NCBI RefSeq assembly: GCF_003752365.1
Contig: NZ_RJUO01000001.1
Span: 682,001-746,000, forward strand
Length of the DNA: 64,000 nt
Reading direction: 5' to 3'
Source of the DNA: Frondihabitans sp. PhB188
Lineage (GTDB): Bacteria > Actinomycetota > Actinomycetes > Actinomycetales > Microbacteriaceae
The notes under the pieces are model-generated. The model saw only the letters and a list, made by a program, of their open reading frames with translations, ran no database searches and was not told the DNA's origin. How positions within the stretch are numbered: the stretch's first letter is position 1; each line of letters opens with the position of its first letter. The position numbers and the translations under genes are program-made. Below are positions 17,726 through 30,404 of this stretch, piece by piece.

Positions 17726-18114
17726 GGGATGGATTCTTCCTGGGGAATGGAGCGTGTAGTGGGCAGGACCTCGAGTCGGTTCCCGTCGCCGATGTCCACT
17801 ATGGTGCCCACGAGCACGACGATCGACTCGCCTTGCCGGAGTGCCACGGGAAGCCGGCCCGGAATCGTGACCCTCGTGCCATTCGTCGACTTCAGGTCGG
17901 TCACGACGACGGCCGTGCCCTCCTGACGGATCTCGACGTGCGTCGCCGACACCTCGTTGCGCGGGGACCGGACCGTGACCAGGCGAGGATCGCCCCGTCG
18001 CTCGATGCGGTGGGAGGAGGGGCGGCGTCCGATGATGAGCGCGGCGTCCAGCGTCTCGGTCGACGAGCCGACCAGGATCCGGTGGTAGCGGTTCGACGGA
18101 TCGGTCGTGGTCAC
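17722..18114 (-). CDS. Small FHA domain protein
   Basis: A 130-residue cytoplasmic protein made almost wholly of one FHA domain: RLVTVRSPRNEVSATHVEI in the middle, then VVTDLKSTNGTRV, which are the phosphothreonine-binding and structural signatures. The GTG at 18114 is preferred because GAGGAGG lies a few bases upstream; a longer frame from 18165 lacks a good ribosome site. It is the first gene of the phospho-signalling locus, is translationally coupled to the phosphatase, and stands back to back with ogt. It probably recruits phosphorylated proteins to the phosphatase or kinase. Confidence 0.85.
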   Translation of the reverse strand: MTTTDPSNRYHRILVGSSTETLDAALIIGRRPSSHRIERRGDPRLVTVRSPRNEVSATHVEIRQEGTAVVVTDLKSTNGTRVTIPGRLPVALRQGESIVVLVGTIVDIGDGNRLEVLPTTRSIPQEESIP

Positions 18115-18268
18115 GCCGCCTCCTCGCTCGATCTCCGGCCGTGCCCTGTCGCCCGGTGGGAACACGCTACCAACAGGTCACCCCGTGGTCCTGCGCAGAT
18201 GCCTCCTCCACAGACCCCGGGTTCTCCACAGGCGAGGGGCATCCTCGTTCGGCCGGTCACCGCGCTCC

Positions 18269-18274
18269 TACGGT
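18269..18274 (+). promoter_or_regulatory. -10 element of a probable leaderless promoter (ogt)
   Basis: TACGGT fits TANNNT and ends seven bases before the ogt ATG at 18282; no ribosome binding site precedes that ATG. Confidence 0.45.
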
Positions 18275-18281
18275 CGACGCC

Positions 18282-18812
18282 ATGACCACGACATTCCTCA
18301 CCTCGTCCCTCGTCCACCACGACTCCCCCGTCGGCCGACTGGCCATCCATGTCGCGGCCGATCGCATCACCCGGGTCGACATCCAGACGGCCGCGCTCAT
18401 CGTGGCGGCCACTGAGACGGCGCTCGGCGACACCGCGCTCGACTGCACGCCCACCCCTCTCCACGATGAGGCCCGGCGGCAGTTCGACGACTACTTCGCC
18501 AATCGCCGTGACCGCTTCGACCTTCCCCTGGAGTACTGGGGCACGCCCTTCCAGGAGACCGTGTGGGAGCTCCTCGACGAGGTCCCGTTCGGCACGACGA
18601 CGACCTACGGCGACCTCGCGGAGCTGTCGGGGCGGCCGACCGGCGCCCGTGCCGTCGGCGGCGCGATCCGGGCCAATCGGCTCGCGATCCTGGTGCCGTG
18701 CCACCGGGTCCTCGGTGCGGGGCGGAGAGTCACGGGCTATAGCCCCGGCGACGGGGTGGCGACGAAGAAGTGGCTTCTCGAGCACGAGGGCATCGACTTC
18801 GCAGGGAGCTGA
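18282..18812 (+). CDS. ogt: Methylated-DNA-protein cysteine methyltransferase
   Basis: A 176-residue suicide DNA-repair protein that takes the methyl group from O6-methylguanine onto its own Cys. The acceptor motif is VPCHRVLG near residue 146, preceded by the DNA-binding block (FGTTTTYGDLAELSGRPTGARAVGGAIRAN) in its usual order, and the WLLEHEG tail follows. The N-terminal domain is the short Ogt/MGMT type with no Ada activator domain. The ATG at 18282 is supported by a leaderless promoter; the upstream in-frame extension overlaps the divergent FHA promoter region. It stands alone, converging with yaaA. Confidence 0.9.
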   Translation: MTTTFLTSSLVHHDSPVGRLAIHVAADRITRVDIQTAALIVAATETALGDTALDCTPTPLHDEARRQFDDYFANRRDRFDLPLEYWGTPFQETVWELLDEVPFGTTTTYGDLAELSGRPTGARAVGGAIRANRLAILVPCHRVLGAGRRVTGYSPGDGVATKKWLLEHEGIDFAGS

Positions 18813-18874
18813 GAGCGAGCAGTGTCGACGCCTCGGCGCCGGCGTGACCGGCACGACTGCAGGAACTCGACAGC

Positions 18875-19639
18875 TCAGCTTCGGAGCACGCTCTCCGCCA
18901 CGACGACGAGCTCCCCGCCGTGGGGCTCGACGACCATCCCCTCGCCTCGTGCCCATCCCACGAAGTCCTCCACGGTCGCCAGGTCGGGCCGCGCGGCCAG
19001 CAGGCGGGCGATCAGCGTGCCCTTCGTCTTCTTGTTGAAGTGGTTGAGCGCGCGTCGGCGGCCTCCCTCGTCGGACACCACGCGCACGTAGGCGCTCCCC
19101 AGAGGCGCCGGCCCCAGCTCGGAGTACCCCTCGCTGCGCAGATCGATGACGGTCTGGCCGCTGGAGGCCAGCGCCCGGGCGACCGGACCCGCCCAGAGCG
19201 ACTTGAGCGACTTCTCGGGCAGCCTCGTGTCATGCGAGAGCCGGTAGGCCGGGATCGGATCCGCGGCGCGGACGAGGCCGAAGAGGGCCGAGTGCACGGC
19301 GACGTGCTCCCTCGCCCAGTCGCGAGCCTCGACCGCGAGCGACGGCGCGTCGATCGGATCGAAGGCCACGCCGGTGTAGCGCTCGAGAGCCGGCATCGTG
19401 GGCGAGATCTTCAGCGTGCGGTTGCGGGCGACCTCGGTGACGGCCAGCGCCGGGCTGATCTTGAGCAGCCGGGCCGCCTCGTCGGCGTCTCGGCTGAGGC
19501 GCACCACCGTCGCCGCGACACTGCGCCGGACTCGCCCCAGCGTCGGGAACGACAGCGCGTCGAAATCGAGCGTCGACTCGGGCTCACCACCCGACCGCTT
19601 GGTCTCGGACGGAGGCATGACGAAGAGCAGGGATGTCAT
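18875..19639 (-). CDS. yaaA: Peroxide stress protein YaaA
   Basis: A 254-residue member of the YaaA/DUF328 family, which in Escherichia coli lowers intracellular free iron and limits oxidative DNA damage under peroxide. Family features seen: an N-terminal MPPSETK motif, the YTGVAFDPID block near residue 90, LFGLVRAADPIPAYRLS, and the C-terminal HFNKKTKG segment. Length is usual. It lies 90 bp beyond the end of the ATP synthase operon on the same strand, separated by a strong terminator hairpin, so it should be expressed separately. Confidence 0.88.
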   Translation of the reverse strand: MTSLLFVMPPSETKRSGGEPESTLDFDALSFPTLGRVRRSVAATVVRLSRDADEAARLLKISPALAVTEVARNRTLKISPTMPALERYTGVAFDPIDAPSLAVEARDWAREHVAVHSALFGLVRAADPIPAYRLSHDTRLPEKSLKSLWAGPVARALASSGQTVIDLRSEGYSELGPAPLGSAYVRVVSDEGGRRRALNHFNKKTKGTLIARLLAARPDLATVEDFVGWARGEGMVVEPHGGELVVVAESVLRS

Positions 19640-19681
19640 CGACTGATTGAGCTCATTGAGGAGGAGGGCGTTAACGGAAGA

Positions 19682-19722
19682 GGCCCGGGTGGACGGCGCT
19701 CGAAGCGCCTTCCACCCGGGCC
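19682..19722 (-). terminator. Terminator hairpin of the ATP synthase operon
   Basis: A long inverted repeat: 12-bp outer arms (GGCCCGGGTGGA / TCCACCCGGGCC), one C-T mismatch, 6-bp inner arms (GGCGCT / AGCGCC) and a 3-base loop. It lies 8 bp after the atpC stop. On the minus strand it is followed by TCTTCCGTT, only moderately T-rich. Confidence 0.8.
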
Positions 19723-19729
19723 GGAGAGA

Positions 19730-19990
19730 TCAGACCAGTGCCGCGTTACGGGCGACGATGGTGACCGTGTCGTTCTCGACCGACAGGAACCCGTCTTCGG
19801 CCGTGGCCTCGACGACGGCACCGCCAGCCTGACGAACGCGGACCTGCCCGGAGGCGAGAACCGCCAGCAGGGGCTCATGCCCCGGCAGGATTCCGATCTC
19901 GCCCTCGACGGTGCGAGCCGTGACCTGCGCCGCCTCGCCCGACCAGACCTGCTGGTCGGCCGACACGACGTTCACAGTGAGAGCAGCCAC
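19730..19990 (-). CDS. atpC: F1Fo ATP synthase subunit epsilon
   Basis: An 86-residue epsilon subunit, part of the rotor stalk, in the short actinobacterial form with only the N-terminal beta-sandwich. The family segment GEIGILPGHEPLLAVLASGQVRV is plain, and the C-terminal two-helix inhibitory arm of the enterobacterial protein is absent. The GTG at 19990 lies two bases after the atpD stop, with AAGGAGAA a short way upstream inside atpD. It is the last gene of the operon and is followed by the terminator hairpin. Confidence 0.93.
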   Translation of the reverse strand: MAALTVNVVSADQQVWSGEAAQVTARTVEGEIGILPGHEPLLAVLASGQVRVRQAGGAVVEATAEDGFLSVENDTVTIVARNAALV

Positions 19991-19992
19991 GA

Positions 19993-21480
<1,488 letters not shown>

Positions 21481-22386
21481 TCAGTGCTTCTTGGCCGAGC
21501 TGAGGGCGTCTGCGCCGCCAACGATCTCGGAAATCTGCTGGGTGATCTCACTCTGGCGCGCGTTGTTGGCAAGGCGCGTGTAGTCGCGGATCAGGGTGTC
21601 GGCGTTGTCGCTCGCCGCCTTCATGGCCTTCTGACGGGCGGCGTGCTCGGAAGCGGCCGACTGCAGCATGGCGTTGAACAGGCGGCTCTCGATGTAGACG
21701 GGGAGCAGCGCGTCGAGGACGTTCTCAGGGTCGGGCTCGAACTCGTAGAGAGGCAGGATCGCGTTCTCCTCGGGCTGCTCGATGCCTTCGACGACCTCCA
21801 GCGGCAGGAGACGCACGACCTCGGGGGTCTGCGTGACCATGCTGATGAAGCGGTTGTAGACGACGTGGATCTCGTCGACTCCGCCCTCGGCCGAATCGGT
21901 CAGGAACTTCGATACGACCGCATCGCCGATCTCTTTCGCCGTGGCGAACTCGGGCTGGTCGGTGTTGCCCGTCCAGCTCTGCTCGGAACCCCGTTGACGA
22001 AAGGTGAAGTAGGCGGCGGCCTTGCGACCGACGAGGTAGTAGACCACCTCCTTGCCCTGGCTGCGCAGAAGCGTCGCCAGCTCTTCGCCCGCCTTCAGCA
22101 CGTTCGACGAGAAGGCGCCGTTGAGGCCCCGGTCGGACGTGAAGAGGACGATCGCCGCGCGATCGATCGACTCGGGCTCCGTCGTCAGCACGTGGTCGAC
22201 GTTCGAGAACGTCGCCACGGCCGAGACGGCCCGCGTCACAGCGCGCGAGTACGGACCGGACGCGGCCATGCGCGCCTGGGCCTTCTGGATCCGAGAAGCC
22301 GAGATGAGCTCCATGGCCCGGGTGACCTTCTTGGTCGTCTGGGCAGAGCGAATGCGCTGTCGGTAGACCCGAAGTTGCGCTCCCAT
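21481..22386 (-). CDS. atpG: F1Fo ATP synthase subunit gamma
   Basis: A 301-residue central rotor subunit. Hallmarks are the N-terminal helix ([25 protein letters not shown]), the [13 protein letters not shown] segment near residue 90, and the C-terminal helix with [17 protein letters not shown]. It starts with ATG 42 bp after the atpA stop and precedes atpD by 27 bp, the standard order atpA-G-D-C. Confidence 0.96.
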   Translation of the reverse strand: MGAQLRVYRQRIRSAQTTKKVTRAMELISASRIQKAQARMAASGPYSRAVTRAVSAVATFSNVDHVLTTEPESIDRAAIVLFTSDRGLNGAFSSNVLKAGEELATLLRSQGKEVVYYLVGRKAAAYFTFRQRGSEQSWTGNTDQPEFATAKEIGDAVVSKFLTDSAEGGVDEIHVVYNRFISMVTQTPEVVRLLPLEVVEGIEQPEENAILPLYEFEPDPENVLDALLPVYIESRLFNAMLQSAASEHAARQKAMKAASDNADTLIRDYTRLANNARQSEITQQISEIVGGADALSSAKKH

Positions 22387-22428
22387 GTGTCTCCTGTTGG
22401 TATCGGTGCGGGCGAAGGTCGGCAGTCG

Positions 22429-24063
<1,635 letters not shown>

Positions 24064-24167
24064 TGGGATTCCTTTGTCGTTGTGTCTGTGACGATAACCG
24101 TGCGAGGCGTATGCCCCGCGTGGTCGGGTGAGCCCGCGTCAGCGAGCCTTGGTGCGTGTGGGTGCGA

Positions 24168-24962
24168 TCAGCCGGCGAGCTGAAGGCGCAGATCGGTGAG
24201 TCTCGTCGACACCGTGCCGTCGATGACCTCGTCGCCCACCTGGACCCGGAGCCCGCCCAGGATCGACGGATCGATCACCAGGTTCACTCGCAGGCTACGA
24301 CCGAACTGCTTCGCGAGGCCGCGCTCGAGACGCGTCACCTGCTCGGCGGCGATCGGCGCGGCGGTCGTGACCACTGCGACGAGCTCGTCGGACTGGTCGG
24401 CGACGATGGCGGCGGCATTCCGCAGGAGCTCGCCGATTCGGCGGCCACGGGGCTGCTGCACGAGCTGCGAGACGATGGAGATCGTCTGCTGCGACGCCTT
24501 GCCGGCGAGGAGCTTCTCGACGAGGCCGGCTTTCGCTGGCCCGTCGCTGAGCTTCGTGCCGACCGCCAGCTCGAGCGAGGCGTCGGAGGAGACGACCTCG
24601 CCGAACGAGAACAGCTCGCCCTCGATCGACAGATCGGCCGGAGCCGACTTCGCGATCGTGCGGATGCCGATCTCTTCCACACCCGCGAGGAGGTCGCTGT
24701 GAGACGACCAGCGGCTGCCGACCACGGAGGTCAGCAGGGCACGAGCGGACTCGGTGAATGAGGCGAAGACGCGGTCGATGAACGCCTTCTTGCCGGTGAC
24801 GTCTTCGGCAGGGTCGGCCAGGTAGGCCAGCAGCTTCGACGACGATCCGATGACTCGACCCGCGTTGAGGAGCTGTTCTCCCGTGGCCAGGTCAGCCGCG
24901 TCGCCGAGATCGGCGAGCACGCCCCGCGCGGACGCGAGTGCTTCTCTGGTCATGGATCCCAT
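24168..24962 (-). CDS. atpH: F1Fo ATP synthase subunit delta
   Basis: A 264-residue delta (OSCP-like) stator subunit that joins F1 to the b subunit. It is longer than E. coli delta (about 177) because of the actinobacterial N-terminal extension; the conserved C-terminal part (NLVIDPSILGGLRVQVGDEVIDGTV) is clear. Two starts are close together: ATG at 24962, just after the atpF stop, and ATG at 24953. I prefer the first because AGGCAAG lies upstream at usual spacing. Confidence 0.92.
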   Translation of the reverse strand: MGSMTREALASARGVLADLGDAADLATGEQLLNAGRVIGSSSKLLAYLADPAEDVTGKKAFIDRVFASFTESARALLTSVVGSRWSSHSDLLAGVEEIGIRTIAKSAPADLSIEGELFSFGEVVSSDASLELAVGTKLSDGPAKAGLVEKLLAGKASQQTISIVSQLVQQPRGRRIGELLRNAAAIVADQSDELVAVVTTAAPIAAEQVTRLERGLAKQFGRSLRVNLVIDPSILGGLRVQVGDEVIDGTVSTRLTDLRLQLAG

Positions 24963-24964
24963 GG

Positions 24965-25525
<561 letters not shown>

Positions 25526-25535
25526 TCAGCCTCTC

Positions 25536-25817
<282 letters not shown>

Positions 25818-26615
25818 TTAGTGTTCGTCGTTCAGCGCGAGCTGAGCGTAAACAGCAGTGAGCAGCGAGAAGACGTAAGCCTGGAGGACAGCCACCAGAA
25901 TCTCGAACAGGGTGAACACGAAGCCGAAGGCGATCGTGCCGATTCCGAACAGGGCGAAGAGGTTGCCCGACTCGAAGAGGAAGAACGAGGTCGCCGTGAA
26001 GAACAGCACCAGCAGGAGGTGCCCGACGATCATGTTCATGAGGAGTCGCAGGGTCAGCGTGACCGGTCGGAGCACGAACGTCGAGACGAGCTCGATCGGC
26101 GTCACGATGATGTACAGCGGCCATGGCACGCCCGGAGGCACGAGGGCGTTCTTGAAGAACGCGCCCGGGTGCTTCCGGATGCCGGCGTAGATGAACACGA
26201 CGTAGGCGACGGCGGCCAGGATCAACGGGATGCCGATCAGCGAGGTGCCGGCGATGTTGAAGCCCGGGATGATGCCGGTCAGGTTCATGAAGAGGACCAT
26301 GAAGAAGACGGTCGTCAGGATCGGCAGGAAGCGCTTGCCGTCTTTCTTGCCGAGCAGGTCTTCGGCGATGTTGACGCGGACGAGGTCCAGGCCCATCTCG
26401 ACGATGCTCTGGAAGCGACCGGGGACGAGCTTCATCTTGCGGGTACCGAGCCAGAAGACCAGGAAGAGCACGATGACGGCGAAGAAGCGCGCCAGCATGA
26501 TTCGGTTGATCTCGAAGGGGGTGCCGTCGAAGAGGAGGACCGACGGGAAGAACTCGTCGATCGATGGGCCCTGGAAACCGCCGGTGCTGTCGCTCGCTGC
26601 GGCGAGAGGATGCAC
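25818..26615 (-). CDS. atpB: F1Fo ATP synthase subunit a
   Basis: A 265-residue stator channel subunit with five or six membrane helices. The essential Arg lies in LLMNMIVGH...RPVTLTLRLLMN near residue 195 and the C-terminal helices follow in the usual pattern. The start is unclear. The GTG at 26615 is the first ATG/GTG/TTG of the frame but has no ribosome site. AGGAG at 26646-26650 stands six bases before an in-frame CTG at 26639, which would add eight hydrophobic residues. The 26640-26853 region upstream separates it from the AtpI-like gene and may hold the operon promoter; none was clear. Confidence 0.93.
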   Translation of the reverse strand: MHPLAAASDSTGGFQGPSIDEFFPSVLLFDGTPFEINRIMLARFFAVIVLFLVFWLGTRKMKLVPGRFQSIVEMGLDLVRVNIAEDLLGKKDGKRFLPILTTVFFMVLFMNLTGIIPGFNIAGTSLIGIPLILAAVAYVVFIYAGIRKHPGAFFKNALVPPGVPWPLYIIVTPIELVSTFVLRPVTLTLRLLMNMIVGHLLLVLFFTATSFFLFESGNLFALFGIGTIAFGFVFTLFEILVAVLQAYVFSLLTAVYAQLALNDEH

Positions 26616-26853
26616 CAGGGTGATGGCGTTAGCTAACAGCGCTATCTCCTGATTCGGGACGCAGCTCTCAGTGATGAAGCCGGGAAGACCAACTGCAACA
26701 CGTGCGGTTTTTCTAGCCTGGTTTCACCTCCGCGAGATGCGGCGATGATCTGTGGGGAAGCGACCCTTCGGCAGTGAACAGGCCGGGGACACGAACGAGT
26801 TCAGCCTATCAACAGATTGGCCCGGAGACGAACCAATCGGGCCGGTGGCGGGC

Positions 26854-27324
26854 CTATTGGTCTGATATTGCGCCGTCTGCACCCGATGCAGCCGAGTCGA
26901 GCACGGACGAGTCGACGTAGGGCACGCGCGAGCGCATCACGACGACGACGTCGACCACGAGCGACCCGAGCACCCCGGCGACGATGCAGACGAACAGGAC
27001 GACCGTGTTGACCCACGTCTGGTCTTTGAGCAGGACCACCAGCACCAGGAAGATGATGAACTTGAGCAGCCAGCCGCCGAGCACGATGCCGAAGAAGGCG
27101 CCGCTGATGAGGCTGCCGCCCGATGCCCTGAGACCGAGCAGGATGCTCACCGCCGTCAGGCCCGTGAAGACGAGCGCGAGGGCCGTGCCGATGAGGGCGC
27201 CGGCCACGCCGTGACTGCCCGCGGCGATGCCGCCGATGACCGAGCCGACGACGGCGATGACGAGGGCGAGCAGGGCTCCGTACCGGACGATGGTGACGTA
27301 GAGGCGATTGCCGGCGGGGTTCAT
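26854..27324 (-). CDS. AtpI-like four-helix membrane protein
   Basis: A 156-residue membrane protein with four hydrophobic segments (about 15-35, 40-63, 75-97 and 103-128) and a polar tail. It takes the position of atpI, directly upstream of atpB on the same strand. AtpI-like proteins assist assembly of the c ring or carry Mg2+, though sequence conservation is low. The ATG at 27324 overlaps the stop of the WecA-like gene (ATGA), so it is translated with that gene. The function is inferred mainly from place and topology. Confidence 0.7.
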   Translation of the reverse strand: MNPAGNRLYVTIVRYGALLALVIAVVGSVIGGIAAGSHGVAGALIGTALALVFTGLTAVSILLGLRASGGSLISGAFFGIVLGGWLLKFIIFLVLVVLLKDQTWVNTVVLFVCIVAGVLGSLVVDVVVVMRSRVPYVDSSVLDSAASGADGAISDQ

Positions 27325-28757
27325 GCGGATCTTCCTGATTCGGAGCGTGCGGTGGTCGAGCCGGTGGTGCCGGGGCGGCCGGGTTCGGGACGTGACGAGG
27401 GAGCCGGACGGCCGGGCTCGGGCCGCGCGGTCGCGGACTCGGCCGCCGACGGGAGCTGCGGGGCAGGGCCCGTGGTGCCGCGGAGGGCCGTGACCGCGAC
27501 GCGCTCGTCGTCGGCCGTGGGCTTCGGAGTTCCTGCGCCAGGAACGCTCTTGGCACGAGCGGCACCGGCCTGGTCGAGCGCGTCGAACCGGTCGGCCCCG
27601 GTCTCGGCGGCCGCGGTCGGCCGTGCGCTCTGCACGGCGATCTCGACGCGCTTGCGGCGGCTCAGCGGCGCGAGGGTGATGGCCGCGCAGACGACCAGGC
27701 CGGCGGCGAGGAACATCACCACCCAGTGCACGGGCAGGAAGAAGAACAGGAGACAGCCGACCGAGACCAGGGCGGTCCAGCCGTAGAAGATCAGGACGGC
27801 GTGGAAGTGAGAGTGGCCCATGTCGAGCAGCCGGTGGTGGAGGTGCTTGCGGTCGGCGCTGAAGGGCGACTTGCCGGCACTGACGCGGCGCAGCACTGCG
27901 AGGCCGAAGTCGAGCAACGGCACGATCAGGACTGCGAAGGGCAGCAGGATCGGGATGAAGACCGGCAGCAGCGTCGTCTTGTCGACCGAGCCCGGGTTGA
28001 GGTTGCCGGTGACCGAGACCGCGCTGGTCGCCATGAGGAGGCCGGTCAGCAGCGCGCCCGCGTCGCCCATGAACATGCGCGCCGGGTGCCAGTTGAGGGG
28101 CAGGAAGCCGACCGCCGCGCCGATCAGCACGGCGGTGAGCAGGGCGGCGAGGTTGAAGTACTCGACGCCCTGGTTCGCGTTCGTCAGGATGAAGCTGTAG
28201 ATGAAGAACACGCCGTTCGCGATTATCGTCACGCCGGCGACAAGGCCGTCGAGGCCGTCGATGAAGTTGACCGCGTTCATCACGAGCACCACGACGAGCA
28301 CCGTCAGGATCAGCGACATGTAGCTCGACCCGATGGTGAGGCCGCCGATCGGCAGCGACAGCAGCTGCACGCCCTGCCAGGCCAGCACGCCGGCCGCGAT
28401 GATCTGCGCGGCGAGCTTGGTCATCCAGTCGAGGTCGTAGAGGTCGTCGATCACGCCCACCGCGACGATGATCAGCGCGGCGGCGAGGATCGCCAGGATG
28501 TGGCCGGGCTCGGCGAAGACCAGGCGGAAGTAGTCGGCCTTCGATATCAGCGGAAAGACGAACCACGCCGACAGCAGGGCGACGACGATGCCGCCGAACA
28601 TGGCGATTCCGCCGAGCCGCGGCGTCGGGTTGACGTGGACGTCGCGCTCGCGGATCTTCGGGGCGATGCGGTACTTCGTGCCGAGCCGCCAGGCCAGGAC
28701 CGAGAGGGCGAAGCTGACGATCGCCGAGATCGCCGCCGCGAGGAGGTAGTACCTCAC
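27321..28757 (-). CDS. WecA/TagO-type undecaprenyl-phosphate sugar-1-phosphate transferase
   Basis: A 478-residue polyprenyl-phosphate glycosyl-1-phosphate transferase (MraY/WecA superfamily), with about eleven membrane helices in the first 365 residues. Diagnostic parts are the VHVNPTPRLGGIAMFGG loop near residue 45, IDDLYDLDWMTKL near 105, NAVNFIDGLDGLVAG near 160 and the HHRLLDMGHSH motif near 307. It should start a cell-wall polymer by moving GlcNAc-1-P or a like sugar to the lipid carrier. The last 110 residues are a Pro/Ala/Arg-rich cytoplasmic tail without known fold, carrying one 12-mer copy. It is coupled to the AtpI-like gene. Confidence 0.9.
   Translation of the reverse strand: MRYYLLAAAISAIVSFALSVLAWRLGTKYRIAPKIRERDVHVNPTPRLGGIAMFGGIVVALLSAWFVFPLISKADYFRLVFAEPGHILAILAAALIIVAVGVIDDLYDLDWMTKLAAQIIAAGVLAWQGVQLLSLPIGGLTIGSSYMSLILTVLVVVLVMNAVNFIDGLDGLVAGVTIIANGVFFIYSFILTNANQGVEYFNLAALLTAVLIGAAVGFLPLNWHPARMFMGDAGALLTGLLMATSAVSVTGNLNPGSVDKTTLLPVFIPILLPFAVLIVPLLDFGLAVLRRVSAGKSPFSADRKHLHHRLLDMGHSHFHAVLIFYGWTALVSVGCLLFFFLPVHWVVMFLAAGLVVCAAITLAPLSRRKRVEIAVQSARPTAAAETGADRFDALDQAGAARAKSVPGAGTPKPTADDERVAVTALRGTTGPAPQLPSAAESATARPEPGRPAPSSRPEPGRPGTTGSTTARSESGRSA
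27528..27539 (-). repeat. 12-mer GGCGCAGGAACT, copy 3
   Basis: Exact copy on the minus strand in the tail of the WecA-like gene, read GGC-GCA-GGA-ACT (GAGT). On the plus strand GTTCCTG-CGC-CAGGAAC forms a 7-bp inverted repeat here. Confidence 0.6.
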
Positions 28758-28795
28758 CTCGCGGCCCTCACGACTCGGCCCTCATCGCGTCGGCC

Positions 28796-29473
28796 TCATA
28801 CGACGACGTCGCTGCCCGCCACCCGGCGGATGTCGTCGTCGCTGATGACGCCGTGGCGCACGATGCGCAGCACGCCGTCGGCAGCGCCCGTCGCGTCGAC
28901 GATCGTGGAGCCGGAGTTGGCGCCGGGGCGCTGCTCGTAGCCGGTGCCTGCCTGGCCGCCGTCGAGGTAGATCTCGACGTCGTCGCCGAGCATCGCCATC
29001 GCCTCGTGCGCGGTGAGCGCGGCTGGCTTGCCGGTGAGGTTGGCGCTCGACACGGCCAGAGGGCCGGTCTCTTCGAGGAGCTCCAGCAGGAGCTTGTTGT
29101 CTGGCTGACGCAGGGCGACGGTGCCCCGGGTCTCGCCGAGGTCCCAGGCAAGCGACGGCTGCGCCGTGAGGATCACGGTCAGCCCACCCGGCCAGAACTC
29201 GTCGAGCAGCGGCTGGATCAGCGACGGCACCGACTCGGCCAGAGCGGCGAGGGTGTCCTGCCCCTTGACCAGCACGGGCGGCGGCGACTGGCGGGTACGC
29301 CCCTTGGCCGCGAGAAGCCGCTCGACGGCCTCCGGGTCGAAGGCGTCGGCGGCGATGCCGTAGACGGTGTCGGTAGGGACGACGACGAGTTCGCCGCGCC
29401 CGATGGCGGCACGCGCGAGGCGCATGCCGGTGAGGAGTTCTGCGTCGACCGCGCAGTCGTAGAGGGAGGCCAT
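28796..29473 (-). CDS. L-threonylcarbamoyladenylate synthase (Sua5/YrdC/YwlC family)
   Basis: A 225-residue enzyme of the YrdC fold that makes threonylcarbamoyl-AMP from threonine, bicarbonate and ATP for the tRNA modification t6A. Family motifs are VVPTDTVYGIAADAF near residue 32, KGRTRQSPPPVLVKG near 56, FWPGGLTVIL near 95, and SSANLTGKPA near 143. It is short of the extra Sua5 C-terminal domain, so the YwlC/YrdC type fits. The ATG at 29473 is supported by a -10 hexamer just upstream; an in-frame start at 29524 would overlap that promoter. Confidence 0.9.
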   Translation of the reverse strand: MASLYDCAVDAELLTGMRLARAAIGRGELVVVPTDTVYGIAADAFDPEAVERLLAAKGRTRQSPPPVLVKGQDTLAALAESVPSLIQPLLDEFWPGGLTVILTAQPSLAWDLGETRGTVALRQPDNKLLLELLEETGPLAVSSANLTGKPAALTAHEAMAMLGDDVEIYLDGGQAGTGYEQRPGANSGSTIVDATGAADGVLRIVRHGVISDDDIRRVAGSDVVV

Positions 29474-29482
29474 GACTCGACG

Positions 29483-29488
29483 ATTGTA
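29483..29488 (-). promoter_or_regulatory. -10 element, near-leaderless promoter
   Basis: On the minus strand the hexamer is TACAAT, nine bases before the ATG at 29473. It would give the threonylcarbamoyl-AMP synthase and the WecA-like gene their own promoter within the larger gene run. Confidence 0.45.
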
Positions 29489-29546
29489 GTGCGCTGATCC
29501 TGACGTCCCGCCCACGGCTCGCATGAGAGGGCAGGAACTGCCGCCC

Positions 29547-30404
29547 TCAGCGCACCGCCGTGGTCGCCCGATCGCGCCGCGTCAGGTCTTCGTGGGTGGC
29601 CGCGCCGCGCCATCCGTCGCGAGACAGCAGCTCGCGGATCGCGGGGCCCTGCTCTTCGCCGTGCTCGATGACGAGCGTCCCTCCGGGCACCAGGAGCGCG
29701 AGCGCGCGCTGCGAGAGCGCGCGGACGAGGTCGAGGCCGTCCACTCCCCCGTACAGCGCCAGCTCGGGGTCGAACAGCCGCACCTCGGGGTCGCGCGGCA
29801 CCATCCCGAGCGGGATGTACGGCGGGTTCGAGACGACCACCTGCACGGCTCCGTCGAGTTCGGGCAGGGCCGACGCCATGTCGCCCTCGACGAGGGTGAC
29901 GTCGGCCCCGGTCGACGCGATGTTGCGGCGCGTCCACACGGCGGCCGCGGGCGACAGCTCGACGGCGTACACGCGGGCGCGGGAAACCTCGGTGGCCATC
30001 GCCAGCGCGAGGGCGCCGCTCCCGGTGCCGAGGTCGACGGCCACGGGCTGCGGCTCAGCACGCGCCGAGAGCGCGTCGATGGCGATCTGCGCGACCCCCT
30101 CGGTCTCGGGGCGCGGGACGAAGACGCCGGGCCCGACATGGAGCACGAGGTGGCGGAACGGTGCCAGACCGGTGATGTGCTGGAGCGGCTCTCGAGTCGC
30201 TCGACGGGCGAGGACGGACTCGAAGGCGAGTTCCTGCGCCTCGGTCAGGACCGTGCCGACGATCGCCTTGACCGCAATCTCACCCCGGCCCACCTCGAGG
30301 ACGTGCGCGAGGAGCAGCTCGGCATCCGCGCCCGCGGACGGGATGCCGACCTGATCGAGGGCGGCGCGCCCCTGCTGGAGCGCGTCGCCGACGCCGAGGG
30401 TCAC
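29547..30404 (-). CDS. prmC: Peptide chain release factor N5-glutamine methyltransferase
   Basis: A 285-residue SAM-dependent methyltransferase that methylates the GGQ glutamine of release factors. The SAM site [14 protein letters not shown] lies near residue 120 and the catalytic SNPPYIPLG near 190. The N-terminal helical domain that grips the release factor is present. The GTG at 30404 overlaps the prfA stop by 4 bp (GTGA), the classical prfA-prmC pairing, so enzyme and substrate are made together. It carries one 12-mer copy. Confidence 0.93.
   Translation of the reverse strand: MTLGVGDALQQGRAALDQVGIPSAGADAELLLAHVLEVGRGEIAVKAIVGTVLTEAQELAFESVLARRATREPLQHITGLAPFRHLVLHVGPGVFVPRPETEGVAQIAIDALSARAEPQPVAVDLGTGSGALALAMATEVSRARVYAVELSPAAAVWTRRNIASTGADVTLVEGDMASALPELDGAVQVVVSNPPYIPLGMVPRDPEVRLFDPELALYGGVDGLDLVRALSQRALALLVPGGTLVIEHGEEQGPAIRELLSRDGWRGAATHEDLTRRDRATTAVR
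30229..30240 (-). repeat. 12-mer GGCGCAGGAACT, copy 4
   Basis: Exact copy on the minus strand in prmC, read GCG-CAG-GAA-CTC (AQEL). Confidence 0.6.

Noticed and set aside
26815-26853. Possible terminator before atpB (GGCCCG/CGGGCC)
   Set aside because: Stem of six bases with a 13-base loop and no T-run after it; too weak to call.
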